This document shows positions 31,690 to 41,982 of a stretch of 64,000 nucleotides of DNA, one piece after another; position 1 is the stretch's first letter, and every line of letters starts with the position of its first letter. A program made the translations under genes and the position numbers. The notes below the pieces were generated by a model, which was given only the letters and a program-made list of their open reading frames with translations, was not told where the DNA came from and made no database searches. Source of the DNA: Diphasiastrum complanatum (taxonomy: Eukaryota; Streptophyta; Lycopodiopsida; Lycopodiales; Lycopodiaceae); the NCBI GenBank assembly GCA_029204225.1, contig CM055093.1, positions 2,954,887 to 3,018,886 of the forward strand, written 5' to 3'.

Positions 31690-33470
31690 TGATCTTTTCT
31701 ATTAATCTAACTTCTGCATGAAGAGTGCAAACATGCACATTTTTTAAGGGGATAGGCAACACAGGCTTCCAATTTGGATCTGCATATTCTCTAGTAATTC
31801 CTATACTCCTAGTTACATCTTTTGCCATTTTCATGCAGTACAAACAAGGGTGTTTTGATGTAGCACCGTGAGAGACATTATACATACATTTCAATGTTTT
31901 CAAATCACCTGCTAAGTGCCATTCAGCATTGAAGTCTCCAACTCCTGGAACATTGAGAAGTCCTCCATCCATATGGTCCTTGATGATCCTAGGATAAGAT
32001 GTCCTTGAGAATATCCATAATAATATATCATGATTCTCTTTTAGCACCTGTCCAAAAAAATTAATCAGACTTAATTTACAATGTATTAATACTATTCAAT
32101 GAATGTAATGTAATAATGAGGCTAGTTACATGAAATGCTGCCAACCACCATATATCATTTTTTGACTGGACACTGAATCTGAAATCTTCTTGGTTCTCTA
32201 TTTGTGATAGAGCACCATTCATGAGAGTTATACTAACCCTCTCCATCTTCTGCCCTTTCACAATTTCTAACTCATCTAACTTAAGTACTATGATTATTTT
32301 GCCATTCACCTTTTCATAGGTTATATCATAGAATGTGATGATGTATCTCAGCAAGTAATTTAGATCAACAAATAAACTGTTTGATGAATTATAGAATATC
32401 GATCTTCCATCAGTTTCATACACCTCCTCAATATGAAATGGAGTTCCAGTGATCTTATGCATACCTACGTTTAAGTATCCCTCTCTTTCTTCAAGTGATA
32501 TGTCCTAGGGATTGGGACTTTTCTAATTTGAACTTGCTTAAATGTTTCTCTAATTAGTTTAAATATTGCTGCATATGCTTCCCTGCTAATACCCGCAAAA
32601 TCACAAGCACCCTGAATATAGTCTTATTTAAAAAATTTTGAATGTTCACCATCAAAGACTCTGCTATTTTACACTTTACATTTGAAATCCTACTGTTCAT
32701 CATGATACGCTCAGTGGATTTGCAAGTCAATATTGTGCCCAATGACATTCCTAGTGAAGCATTGTCTTTAATATTCCGAGGAGCTACTAATGCAGATCTG
32801 CAAAAAAAACAAATAGTTAACAGAATATCACCATAGCTGAAATTAAATCCAAATGTCATTGAAAAACTTACAAAAATCAGAATATGCTTACTTGAATGCA
32901 CAGATTCTTCTATTTCGATAACCTCCTTTTGAAAGCGTTTGAATATCCTTGCAACTTTTTCGCTTTCGCGTCTTACTTTCAGCCTTCTTCTTTGCCAAAT
33001 GCACATCCTTCAATAATTGTAGGTTTTCAATACGAATAGACTGTAAGACTGATTGCATTTGCTCTAGTTCTGATTTAATATTGATTGTTATCTTCTGTAA
33101 TGATTTATTATTTTTTTTAAGTTGTTCATTTTCTTCTCTTTTCTGACAATAAGAGGATATTCGAATTAACTCACCTTCTAAAAAGTAAACTTTATTCATA
33201 TAAAGTTGTTTTCCATGGTTCTGCAATCTTTCACAATATCTTAGTAATCCACTATGTCCATTGCATATCCATGTAACTAAATGAGTTATTGACGAGAACG
33301 TGGGATGCGTCAAAGTGCTTGAATCTTGTGGATATAATGTTCTATCCACAAATCCAAGTTTTTTTTTCCTTCTGCCCTGTAACGAGAACGATCCTCAGCA
33401 GATATTTGAATTCCTTTGCCTCCTCTTCTCTGCAAAGGTGCCAAATCAATAGGGATATCCACATGTAGAT
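31690..33470 (-). CDS. Unrecognised four-exon gene U4, possibly transposase-like
   Basis: Three introns fit GT-AG: 32798-32891 (94 bp), 32612-32679 (68 bp) and 32048-32129 (82 bp). Joining them gives a Lys-rich coiled coil (ENEQLKKNNKSLQ, SELEQMQSVLQSIRIENLQL), then RIMMNSRISN joined to GACDFAGISREAYAAIFKL, DISLEEREGYLNVGMHKIT, and in the last exon AGDLKTLKCMYNVS, GATSKHPCLYCMKMAKD, CTLHAEVRLIEKIIYLHI. A one-base slip in an A9 run (33359-33367) and another shift near 32505 break the frame. The GDLK...PC-x2-C...H order recalls transposon-associated proteins of invertebrates as I remember them; family not established. The 3' end is uncertain. Confidence 0.5.
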
Positions 33471-33663
33471 GATACAATGTCATCATCAGAAGAATAATAG
33501 AGTAATCAGTTGCATCAAAGTACTATGACCAGATTCTATGAAGCAAAGCAAAGTACTCATCTTTGATTATATTATATACTATGTACGATCAATCCAAACT
33601 CCATGCTTGTATGCTTGATTCAAATTTGGAAATGCCGCTCATTTTTTCATTCCAATAGGTAGT
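33471..33663. other. No recognised feature
   Basis: Mixed sequence upstream of U4; it could hold its promoter or first exon, but no clear signal is visible. Confidence 0.35.
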
Positions 33664-34388
33664 TGGCGCTCATATTTCCATTCCAAAGTGATGATGGCTT
33701 TCATAATTGGAGATGGCACCCATATTTCCATTCTCGTGGAAGGAATGCATATGTAAACATTTTGCAATTTTTCCTGAATCGAATTTGGGGATATTCTAGA
33801 TCTAGTGAAAATATTGCCCTTTTCGTAACCAATGGAGGGAATATTTTTGAATTTAGTAAGTTATACTGTGAACTGTTAACAATTTTTAACTGTGAATATA
33901 GACACTATGGTTAGATCATTGGGAGTTGGGGAGGCCTTGGGAGTGGTGTGGGCAAGCAAATAAACAATATTGTTTTTTTTATTTTGATATTTTTCTATAT
34001 CCTACATGACATTCCTTAAAGGGTCTTTTTAATATTGAGAACTCCTCTAATGTCCATTCTCGTGGAAGGAATGCATATGTAAACATTTTGCAATTTTTTC
34101 TGATTCGAATTTGGGGATGGCGGTCATATTCTAGCTCCAATGAAAATATTGCCCTTTCGTAACCAATGGAGGGAATATTTTTGAAATCAGTCAAGTTATA
34201 CTGCGAACTATTAACAGTTCTTAACTGTGACTGTAGATACTGTGGTTAGATCATTGGGAGTTGAGGATGCCTTGGGAGTGGTGTGGGCAAGCAAATAAAC
34301 AATATTGTTTTTTTTATTTTGATATTTTTCTATATCCTACATGGCATTCCTTAAAGGGTCTTTTTGATATTGAGAACTCCTCTAATGT
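33664..34388 (+). repeat. Tandem ~330-bp direct repeat ending in CTAATGT
   Basis: Two units, about 33728-34051 and 34052-34388, share CCATTCTCGTGGAAGGAATG, TTGCCCTTTTCGTAACCAAT-type and GGGAGTGGTGTGGGCAAGC blocks with few differences. Both end CCTTAAAGGGTCTTTTT ... CTCCTCTAATGT. The part before the first unit (33664-33727) carries degraded lead-in repeats (TTTCCATTC). The end block recurs at 2757-2798, again touching copia A. No coding frame. Confidence 0.8.
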
Positions 34389-36110
34389 CAGCTACTTGTT
34401 CTTCTGTGCTACAATGAACAACATGAATTTCACAACTCAACAGCCTCGCACGTATAAAGTGATACTGAATCTCAATGTGTTTAGTTCTCGCATGGAACAC
34501 TGGATTCTTTGCTAGCTGAATGCCACTCTAACTATCGCTATGTAATGTCGTGGAATTTTTCTGTTTCATGCCAACTTCTTCCAAGATTTGTCTCAACCAT
34601 ATAGCTTCTTGTGCTGCACTACACATTGCCTTATACTCTGCATCGGTGGTGGATAGAGCAATTGTACTTTGCTTTTTACTAGACCAGGAAAAACAATTAC
34701 CACAAAACTGGAATACATACCCTATGGTGGATCTACGATCATCATAGTCACCTCCCCAATCCGCATCCACATAGCCACACAACTCAGGTAAACCATCATG
34801 CTTCCTGTAAATCAAGCCATACTCTGAAGTGCCTTTCACATAACGCAAAATGCGTTTAGCTGCCTTCCAATGTGTTTCCATAGGTGCTGTCATAAACTGA
34901 CTTACAATGCCAACAACATAGCATATATCTGGTCTAGTCGTGGTAAGGTAAATCAAGCTCCCTACTAACTGCCTATACATCGTAGCATCAAATGACTGTG
35001 ATTCATCAAGCTTAGAAAGCTTTTTACCTGGTCCAATAGGAGTATTCACTAGTTTGCAATCCTGCAATCTAAACCTGTGCATCAACTCTTTGACATACTT
35101 CACCTGTGTTAAACCCACTTCGTGTCCTTTTTGCCACACCTCTACTCCAAGGCAATAATGCATCAGGTTGAGATCAGTCATCTCGAATTGTTCCATGAGA
35201 TCTTTCTTGATCATATCTATCATCTCTTGATTATTTCCCGTAATAATCAAGTCATCAACATAAAGAGCAATCAAAGCAACCATACCATCAAAGCATAAGA
35301 CATATAGATTCGGATCAGAATGTGTTCTCACCATCCCCTTTGAACGAAAGTAGGCATCAATCCTGCTATACCATGCACGTGGTGCCTGTTTAAGACCATA
35401 AAACGCTTTCTTCAAGCAACATACTTTATTTTCTTGTCCCTTCGCTACAAAGCCTTCAGGTTGATCCATGAACACCTCTTCTTCTAACTCACCATTTAGA
35501 AAAACAGATTTCACATCCATCTGATGCAAAGCCAACCAAAATGTGAAGCTAAAGGAACAAGTAGACGTAGAGTATTCCACTTACATACCGGCGCAAAGGT
35601 CTCCTCATAGTCGATGCCTTTACTTTGTGCATACCCTTTGATCACCTATCTTGCCTTGTGCTTTGCTATACTTCCATCTGCATGGTACTTAGTCTTGTAT
35701 ACCCATTTGCAACCAATGGGTTTCTTGCCAACTGGTGGTTCCACTAAGTCCCATGTGCTATGCTTAGCAATTGACTCCATCTCCTCTCCCATGGCCTTGA
35801 CCCAAATGTCATCATCCTTCGCTTCACCATAAGTTGAAGGTTCTTTGCTTTGAATAATGCTTGATAAGAGAGCATAATTTGCTTCATACCTTTCAGGTTG
35901 TGTCTTCTCTCTTATTGATCTTCGTAGCTCTCCCTGGCTAGATGATCCTGGAAAGTCATCCATGTTGCGGCTCTCCAACAATCTCTCAAACCACTTAGGG
36001 AGCTTCCTGTCAAGTGATCGGCTTCCTGGTGAAAATGTATCCCACGATACATCCTTCTCCTTGCGTTTGTCACCTACAATTTCAATCCTTCTTGCACCAA
36101 AAGGTTTGTC
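34389..36110 (-). pseudogene. copia RT and RNase H, family A (3' half)
   Basis: Minus strand: RT N-terminus WVYKTKYHADGSIAKHKA, frame breaks near 35640 and 35590, then MDVKSVFLNGELEEEVFMDQ, FYGLKQAPRAWY, ALYVDDLIITGNN (catalytic YVDD), MHYCLGVEVW and GSLIYLTTTRPDI. RNase H follows with YVDADWGGDYDDRRSTIGYV, SSKKQSTIALSTTDAEYKAM and, past a stop near 34530, KNPVFHARTKHIEIQ. It is truncated at EEQVAD where the 330-bp repeat begins. The 5' half is at 41983-43395; copia B sits between them with a CCTAC duplication. Confidence 0.92.
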
Positions 36111-36115
36111 CCTAC

Positions 36116-36768
36116 TGTGAAAAACTCAGATCCAAAAGATGCTAAAGTTTCATAAAGATCTTGGCCATGGAAGTTATGCACATCTAGATTGAAAAAATGA
36201 TAGAAATTGTGATGTTAAGCATACTAAACATCAACTAAACATCAAAATCTGATCATAAGCTTCCACAAACAGAAACTTGCTGTCCCTGTCCGTACTTCAG
36301 AGCCTACAACCTGCATTTCACACGTGTGAAGCCATAGCAACAAAGAAATCACAATTCTAGTGGCTAGAATGCAAGATATGAACAAAAAAGTGAGAGAGAA
36401 GAAGATGGATCTTCAAAGAGCATAACATTCATTCAATAGAATGAAAATGAGATGTGTACATACTCGTGGAGATGGCTATTTATAGCAGCCATAGTGCCTC
36501 TTGGCCACTTGTCTTATGATAGGCTAAAATTGGGGTCCAATAGGATTCACCCATATACCTAGAAATTTGGTCAAATAGGAATGCACCAAATTATGAGCCA
36601 ATAGAAGAGCTCCACACTCGACCTCCTCTAATTAATGTGACCTCAAAAGTAGTGTACACATACTTTGGGCCTCTACATACATGTATGAACCTATCTCTAA
36701 CTTTTATTTGGCCATAGGCCTACAAAATCTCAAGTTAGGAAAATACTACTAGTTGACAATTTTTCACA
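36116..36768 (-). repeat. 3' LTR of copia B
   Basis: 653 bp, identical by eye to 41325-41977. On the minus strand a TATA-like TATAAATAGC lies mid-LTR (about 36476-36486). The first bases of the LTR (TGTGA) supply the pol stop codon. A CACACGTGTG palindrome is near 36320. Confidence 0.95.
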
Positions 36769-39512
36769 CTCCCTCTTCAACTAGTTTTAGCATAGATTTA
36801 GAAAGTACACCAAGACTTGTTCTATGCTTGAAAAATAAGTCCTTTCCCAATGCTTTGGTAAAGATATCAGCCACACATTCCTTTGATGGGACATGTTCAA
36901 GCTTGATCTCTTTTGCCAACACTTGTTCTCTCACAAAATGGTAAGCCACCTCGATATGTTTGCTCCTTGCATGGAAAACCGGATTGCTTGCTAGACTTTG
37001 GGCTGAAAGGTTGTCACAAAAGATGATTGGACTCTCTGAAAAATCCAGCAAATGAAGCTCCATAATCATCCTCTTGATCCACACCATCTCCTTTGTGCAT
37101 GATGTCAAAGCTTTGTACTCGGCCTCACTAGAAGAAAGTGATATAGTTGCTTGTTTCTTCGACATCCATGAGATAGCTCCATCACCTATGAAAATAGCAT
37201 GTGCATTTATGGATTTTCTATCCATAAGGTCTCCTGCAAAATCTGAATCTGAAAAACCAAATAAGTTAGGTGATGAGCCTCTATAAACAATGCCAAAATC
37301 TTTTGTTCCCGAGATGTATCTCAAGATCCTCTTTCCTAGTTTCCAATGTTCTATGCTAGGATCTTGCATGAATTGGCTTAATCTACCAACACAATAAGAT
37401 AAATCAGGTCTTGTGATGGTTAGATATATAAGAGAACCTATTAGCTTCCTATAGAGAGTAATGTCCTCGAAGGATCTTTCATTACCTCTTATAGTTAGCT
37501 TTACATGTGATTCCATAGGTGTATCAATAGGATTTGCATCTACCATATGAAATCTATTGAGAATAGAAATAGCATACTTCTCTTGTGAAATAAAAGTGAT
37601 TTGAGAAGTTCTAATTACTTCTATTCCTAAGATATAGCTCAAAAGACCAAGATCATGCACTTCAAATTCCTTTTTTAGTGCTTTCTTGATATCTTCTATA
37701 TCTTCCTTGTTCCCTCCACTTAAAATAATGTCATCCACATAAATTAGAAGGATTGTAACATCATTAGCACTAATTCTAAAGTAAAGTGAATGATCATACT
37801 CACTCATAGTGAAGTTTTGAGAAAGTAGAAAAGAGTTAAGCCTAGCATACCAACTCCTTGGTGCTTGCTTAAGACCATACAAACTTTTTTGTAGAAAACA
37901 CACATGATTAGGCTTGCTATGAGAAACATAGCTCTCGGGTTGCTCCATGTAGACTTCCTCTTCAAGATCACCATTCAAGAAAGCATTAGAAATGTCTAAT
38001 TGCCAAAGATCCCATCCATAAAGAGTTGCAAGGGAAATGATTACTCTTATGCTCACCATCTTTGCCACGGGTGCAAAGGTTTCCTCATAGTCAATGCCAT
38101 GCTCTTGAGCATAACCTTTAGCCACCAACCTTGCCTTCAACTTGTTGATAGATCCATCTTGATTTGTCTTTACCTTGAAGATCCATTTGCATCCAATTGC
38201 ACTTTTGCCCTTTGGAAGCTCCACCAATCTCCATGTGTTGTTCTTTATAAGTGCTTCAAACTCAAGATCCATTGCTTGGATCCATTCCTCTTTTTGCCTT
38301 GCTTCATCTACACATGAAGGTACATCAAAAGAAGTTAGGAAAGCATAGTTGGATCCATCCACCACTTGCTTACCTTTGCCATCATAAGTGAGCCTTGAGG
38401 GTTTCACTTTATGCCTTGGAGTTCTCCTTGGAATTTGACTTGAAGAGGCTTCTTCAACATCCACATCCAATGTGTCATCAACTCCATTGTCATCAAGCAC
38501 ATTAGTTGCAACAACACCATCATCACTTGAAACAACTTTTGGAATGTTACTTTCATCAAAAATGACATCCCTACTTGTGAACACTTTCTTGATTGAAGGA
38601 ACATAAATCCTATATGCTTTGCTTACTTCACTATAACCAACAAAAATGCCCTTTCTTGAAGATGGATCCTCCTTAGTTCTATCATCAAGAGTAATGTTGA
38701 AGTAGCAAATGCATCCAAAAGTTCTTAGAAACTTGACATTAGGCTTCGTACCAAACAAAGCTTCAAAAGGGGTTTTTCCTTCCAATACAACACTTGGCCA
38801 TCTATTGCATAGGAAATTTGCACACAACAAAGCATCACTCCAAAAAGGTTTAGGAAGATTAGCATTCAATCTCATTGCCTTTGCACTCTCACACAAGGTT
38901 CTATTCTTCCTCTCGGCCACTCCATTTTGTTGTGGTGTTCTTGGACATGTGTACTCCCTCTTGATCCCATGCTCATCGCAAAAGGCTTTGAATTTGTTAG
39001 AAATGTATTCACCACCATTGTCGCTCCTCAAGCATTTGATTTTGGTTGTAAATTGAGTCTCAATAGCAACTTTGAACTTGACAAACACATCAAACACCTC
39101 ATCCTTGCTCTTTAGTAGATAAACCCAACAAAATCTACTAAAATCATCAATGAAAGTTACATACATCTTAGCACCTCCATTGCTAATTGTAGTAACACCA
39201 TGAATATCCGAATGCAAGAGAGAGAAAGGCATCTTAGATCTAGATATAGATCTAGTATATGGCAATCTATGTGATTTAGACAAAGCACATTCTTCACAAA
39301 CATGATTCAAGCAAGTAAGAGACTTGGGAAGTCCCCTTACTACCTCCTTTTTGGCTATTACCTCCAAGGCCTTGTAGTTGAGATGTCCCATCCTTTTATG
39401 CCATACCTCTTGAATTGACATTTGTTCATTTGCCATGCATCCAACTTGGTTAGCAACAACACATGCATCAAGCTTGAACAATTTCCCTTGCCTTTTCCCT
39501 TTTGCAATGATA
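36764..39512 (-). CDS. copia B pol: integrase, reverse transcriptase, RNase H
   Basis: About 905 codons are open from 39481 to the TGA at 36764-36766. A pre-integrase zinc region (VWHKRMGHLNY ... CEECALSKSH) is followed by integrase with all three catalytic residues (LLHSDIHG, LRSDNGGEY, NGVAERKNRT). RT has WQLDISNAFLNGDLEEEVYM and LLIYVDDIILSGG. RNase H has FSDSDFAGDLMDRK, SSSEAEYKALTS, IFCDNLSAQSLA and the tail VADIFTKALG. The frame extends back to 39512, preceded in the other frame by gag-protease, so it is normally part of one polyprotein. The last codons are the polypurine tract. Confidence 0.96.
36769..36778 (-). promoter_or_regulatory. Polypurine tract of copia B
   Basis: The minus strand reads GAAGAGGGAG directly before the LTR start TGTGAAAAA. 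It also encodes the last residues of pol (EEG). Confidence 0.9.
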
Positions 39513-40715
39513 CTACACCCCTTTTTTTATCAAGCAAGCATCACCATCAAACTCAACTTTGAATCCTTTGTCAAGCATTTGGCTTACACTAAGTAAGTTC
39601 TTGGTAATGGATGGAATGAGCAAAACATCTTTCAATTCTATATTCCTATTTGTAGAAAGTGAAATAGGAATTGTGCCAATCCCCTTGATTGCACACTCAC
39701 CATCATTTGCGGTATAGATTACCTTCCTATCACCATCAAATGCCATTAAAGATGAAAAATACTCTTTATGATATGTCATATGAGAAGTGGCTCCACTATC
39801 AATCCACCAAGGATCAATGTCTCCATGATTAGCCAACAAGCAAGATGACATAACAAAAGCATCATTTGAAAGAAGCTCATCCCCACCCTCATCAATAGTT
39901 AGATTGGTTTGCTTTTCCCCTTGATCCCTCTTTTTCTTAAAACAATCACTAGCAAAATGCCCTTTGACTCCACAATAGAAACATTTTAGCTTAGATCTAT
40001 CCTTCTTTTTGCCAAAAGTAGAGTGCTCACCTTGGTCTTGCCCTTTAGACCAATTGCTTTTACCTTTGCCCTTGAACTTGCCTTTAGAGAACATTGCCTC
40101 CTCTTCTCCTCCTTGAGATGTAGAAGATGCTCCCACTCTTGCTTGCAACCTGAATTCTTCAGCCAACAAGACCTCTTGCAAGTCTCCAACACTTGGTAAA
40201 CATTTTTGGATAGCATAACTTTGAACAAGATTAGCATGATCATCCAACAAGCCATTGAGAATCACTTGAACAAGCTCCTCATTATTTATGCCATCATTAA
40301 TGCATGCTAACTCATCATTCAATGCTTTAACTCTCAAAACAAAAGCATGTCCACTCTCACTCTTCTTTTGCATACAAGAAAAGATTTGCCTTCTTAAAGT
40401 CAACACTCTAGAAGTAGACTTGGATTCATAAACCTTCTTCAAGGCTTCCCAAGCTTCACTAGATGATGTGCACTTACCAACCTCTTTGATAAGCTCATTT
40501 GTCACATTCATCTTGATCATGTGAAGGGCTTTCTTTGCCCTCTTGTCATACCTCAATTGTTCTTGAGGTGCCAAAGGTCTCTCCTCCACACCTACAACAA
40601 TATCCATCAACTCATTCATCTCAAGCAAAGACTCCATCCTTACTTTCCAAGTAGAATAGTTGAGGGAGGTAAGCCTATCATTGCTTTCCAACATGTAGCC
40701 TCCATTTGTAGCCAT
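39513..40715 (-). CDS. copia B gag and protease
   Basis: 400 codons from MATNGGYMLESNDRLTSLNY. The capsid (UBN2-like) region includes TWKVRMESLLEMNELM and ELVQVILNGLLDDHANLVQS. A basic linker precedes the CCHC knuckle CFYCGVKGHFASDC (C-x2-C-x4-H-x4-C). The protease begins DPWWIDSGATSHMT (active D-S-G) and has LKDVLLIPSITKNLLSVSQM. The frame stops at TAG just after an A7 run (about 39521-39527). One A fewer would carry it into the pol frame through the usual copia sequence there. This is either a 1-bp insertion or an assembly error. Confidence 0.95.
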   Translation of the reverse strand: MATNGGYMLESNDRLTSLNYSTWKVRMESLLEMNELMDIVVGVEERPLAPQEQLRYDKRAKKALHMIKMNVTNELIKEVGKCTSSSEAWEALKKVYESKSTSRVLTLRRQIFSCMQKKSESGHAFVLRVKALNDELACINDGINNEELVQVILNGLLDDHANLVQSYAIQKCLPSVGDLQEVLLAEEFRLQARVGASSTSQGGEEEAMFSKGKFKGKGKSNWSKGQDQGEHSTFGKKKDRSKLKCFYCGVKGHFASDCFKKKRDQGEKQTNLTIDEGGDELLSNDAFVMSSCLLANHGDIDPWWIDSGATSHMTYHKEYFSSLMAFDGDRKVIYTANDGECAIKGIGTIPISLSTNRNIELKDVLLIPSITKNLLSVSQMLDKGFKVEFDGDACLIKKGV

Positions 40716-41310
40716 GTTGCAATGATTGATCTCTGATCTTTGACCTGTTCCAATGCACTAAGCACTCTCTTGAATCAACAAATGAAACACAAGAAGAAAT
40801 CACAAAGATTTGGAACCTAAAACCTTACTTTTTCTCTCTTTTCCTCACTTTTTCCTCAATTTTAGCCACTAGTTTTATGATTTCTTGATCAAACCAAGAC
40901 CAAACCTCAATATACTTGCTTTTCCCTCACTCCTAAGATTGAAATACACTCTTGAATCATTCAGCAAACTGAAAATCAGAGGGTTACATCAATTTTGAAG
41001 TTTTTGACATGAAGAAGCAAGAAATTGAATCAAAAAACTATATGCTAGAATGGAAAACTAATAGGATCTTGTTGGATCTTGCATCTCCCTCTTTCCAAAA
41101 CAATTTTTGTCTCCTTATTCTGATAAGTACAGAGGGAATTCGCCCTACTTCAATTGAAATGCATACAAATGATGTTTTGATCACAAAGATCCAATTTCTA
41201 CACATAAATCAACAAGATTTTTAGCTAGAAACTTGATTGGAATGCTACAAAAGCAAACTCGCCCACAAATCTCTTCTAAATCTGGCAAAACCTGCACATT
41301 TGGCCGCCTA
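40716..41310 (-). other. 5' leader of copia B
   Basis: About 600 bp of non-coding DNA between primer-binding site and gag ATG, without a recognisable extra ORF. The leaders of copia C and C2 are of similar length. Confidence 0.75.
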
Positions 41311-41324
41311 ATGCTCTGATACCA
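41311..41324 (-). promoter_or_regulatory. Primer-binding site of copia B (initiator tRNA-Met)
   Basis: The minus strand reads TGGTATCAGAGCAT immediately after the 5' LTR end. TGGTATCAGAGC is the standard complement of the 3' end of initiator tRNA-Met. Confidence 0.95.
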
Positions 41325-41977
41325 TGTGAAAAACTCAGATCCAAAAGATGCTAAAGTTTCATAAAGATCTTGGCCATGGAAGTTATGCACATCTAGATTG
41401 AAAAAATGATAGAAATTGTGATGTTAAGCATACTAAACATCAACTAAACATCAAAATCTGATCATAAGCTTCCACAAACAGAAACTTGCTGTCCCTGTCC
41501 GTACTTCAGAGCCTACAACCTGCATTTCACACGTGTGAAGCCATAGCAACAAAGAAATCACAATTCTAGTGGCTAGAATGCAAGATATGAACAAAAAAGT
41601 GAGAGAGAAGAAGATGGATCTTCAAAGAGCATAACATTCATTCAATAGAATGAAAATGAGATGTGTACATACTCGTGGAGATGGCTATTTATAGCAGCCA
41701 TAGTGCCTCTTGGCCACTTGTCTTATGATAGGCTAAAATTGGGGTCCAATAGGATTCACCCATATACCTAGAAATTTGGTCAAATAGGAATGCACCAAAT
41801 TATGAGCCAATAGAAGAGCTCCACACTCGACCTCCTCTAATTAATGTGACCTCAAAAGTAGTGTACACATACTTTGGGCCTCTACATACATGTATGAACC
41901 TATCTCTAACTTTTATTTGGCCATAGGCCTACAAAATCTCAAGTTAGGAAAATACTACTAGTTGACAATTTTTCACA
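41325..41977 (-). repeat. 5' LTR of copia B
   Basis: 653 bp, identical by eye to 36116-36768. It would hold the element promoter (TATAAATAGC box, minus strand, about 41685-41695). It is followed on the right by CCTAC (41978-41982), the target-site copy. Confidence 0.95.
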
Positions 41978-41982
41978 CCTAC

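Larger units (their letters stand above)
36116..41977 (-). mobile_element. Young full-length Ty1/copia retrotransposon (copia B)
   Basis: 5862 bp on the minus strand, bounded by two 653-bp LTRs that read identically throughout, with inverted ends TGTGAAAAA/TTTTTCACA and a 5-bp duplication CCTAC (36111-36115, 41978-41982). Primer-binding site, gag, protease, integrase, RT, RNase H and polypurine tract are all present in order. The single coding defect is a one-base frame change in an A7 run between gag-protease and integrase. It is inserted in copia A at the end of its integrase/RT linker. Indistinguishable LTRs imply very recent insertion. Confidence 0.97.

Noticed and set aside
33664-34388. 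Firm Helitron call for the CTAATGT-ending repeat
   Set aside because: The CTAA end fits, but the hairpin before it is weak and not shared by all copies, and no 5' TC end is identified.
39513-39527. Programmed +1 frameshift between gag-protease and integrase in copia B
   Set aside because: The shift lies inside the protease-integrase linker at a plain A7 run, without a slippery heptamer or rare codon context; the related frames suggest a 1-bp indel.
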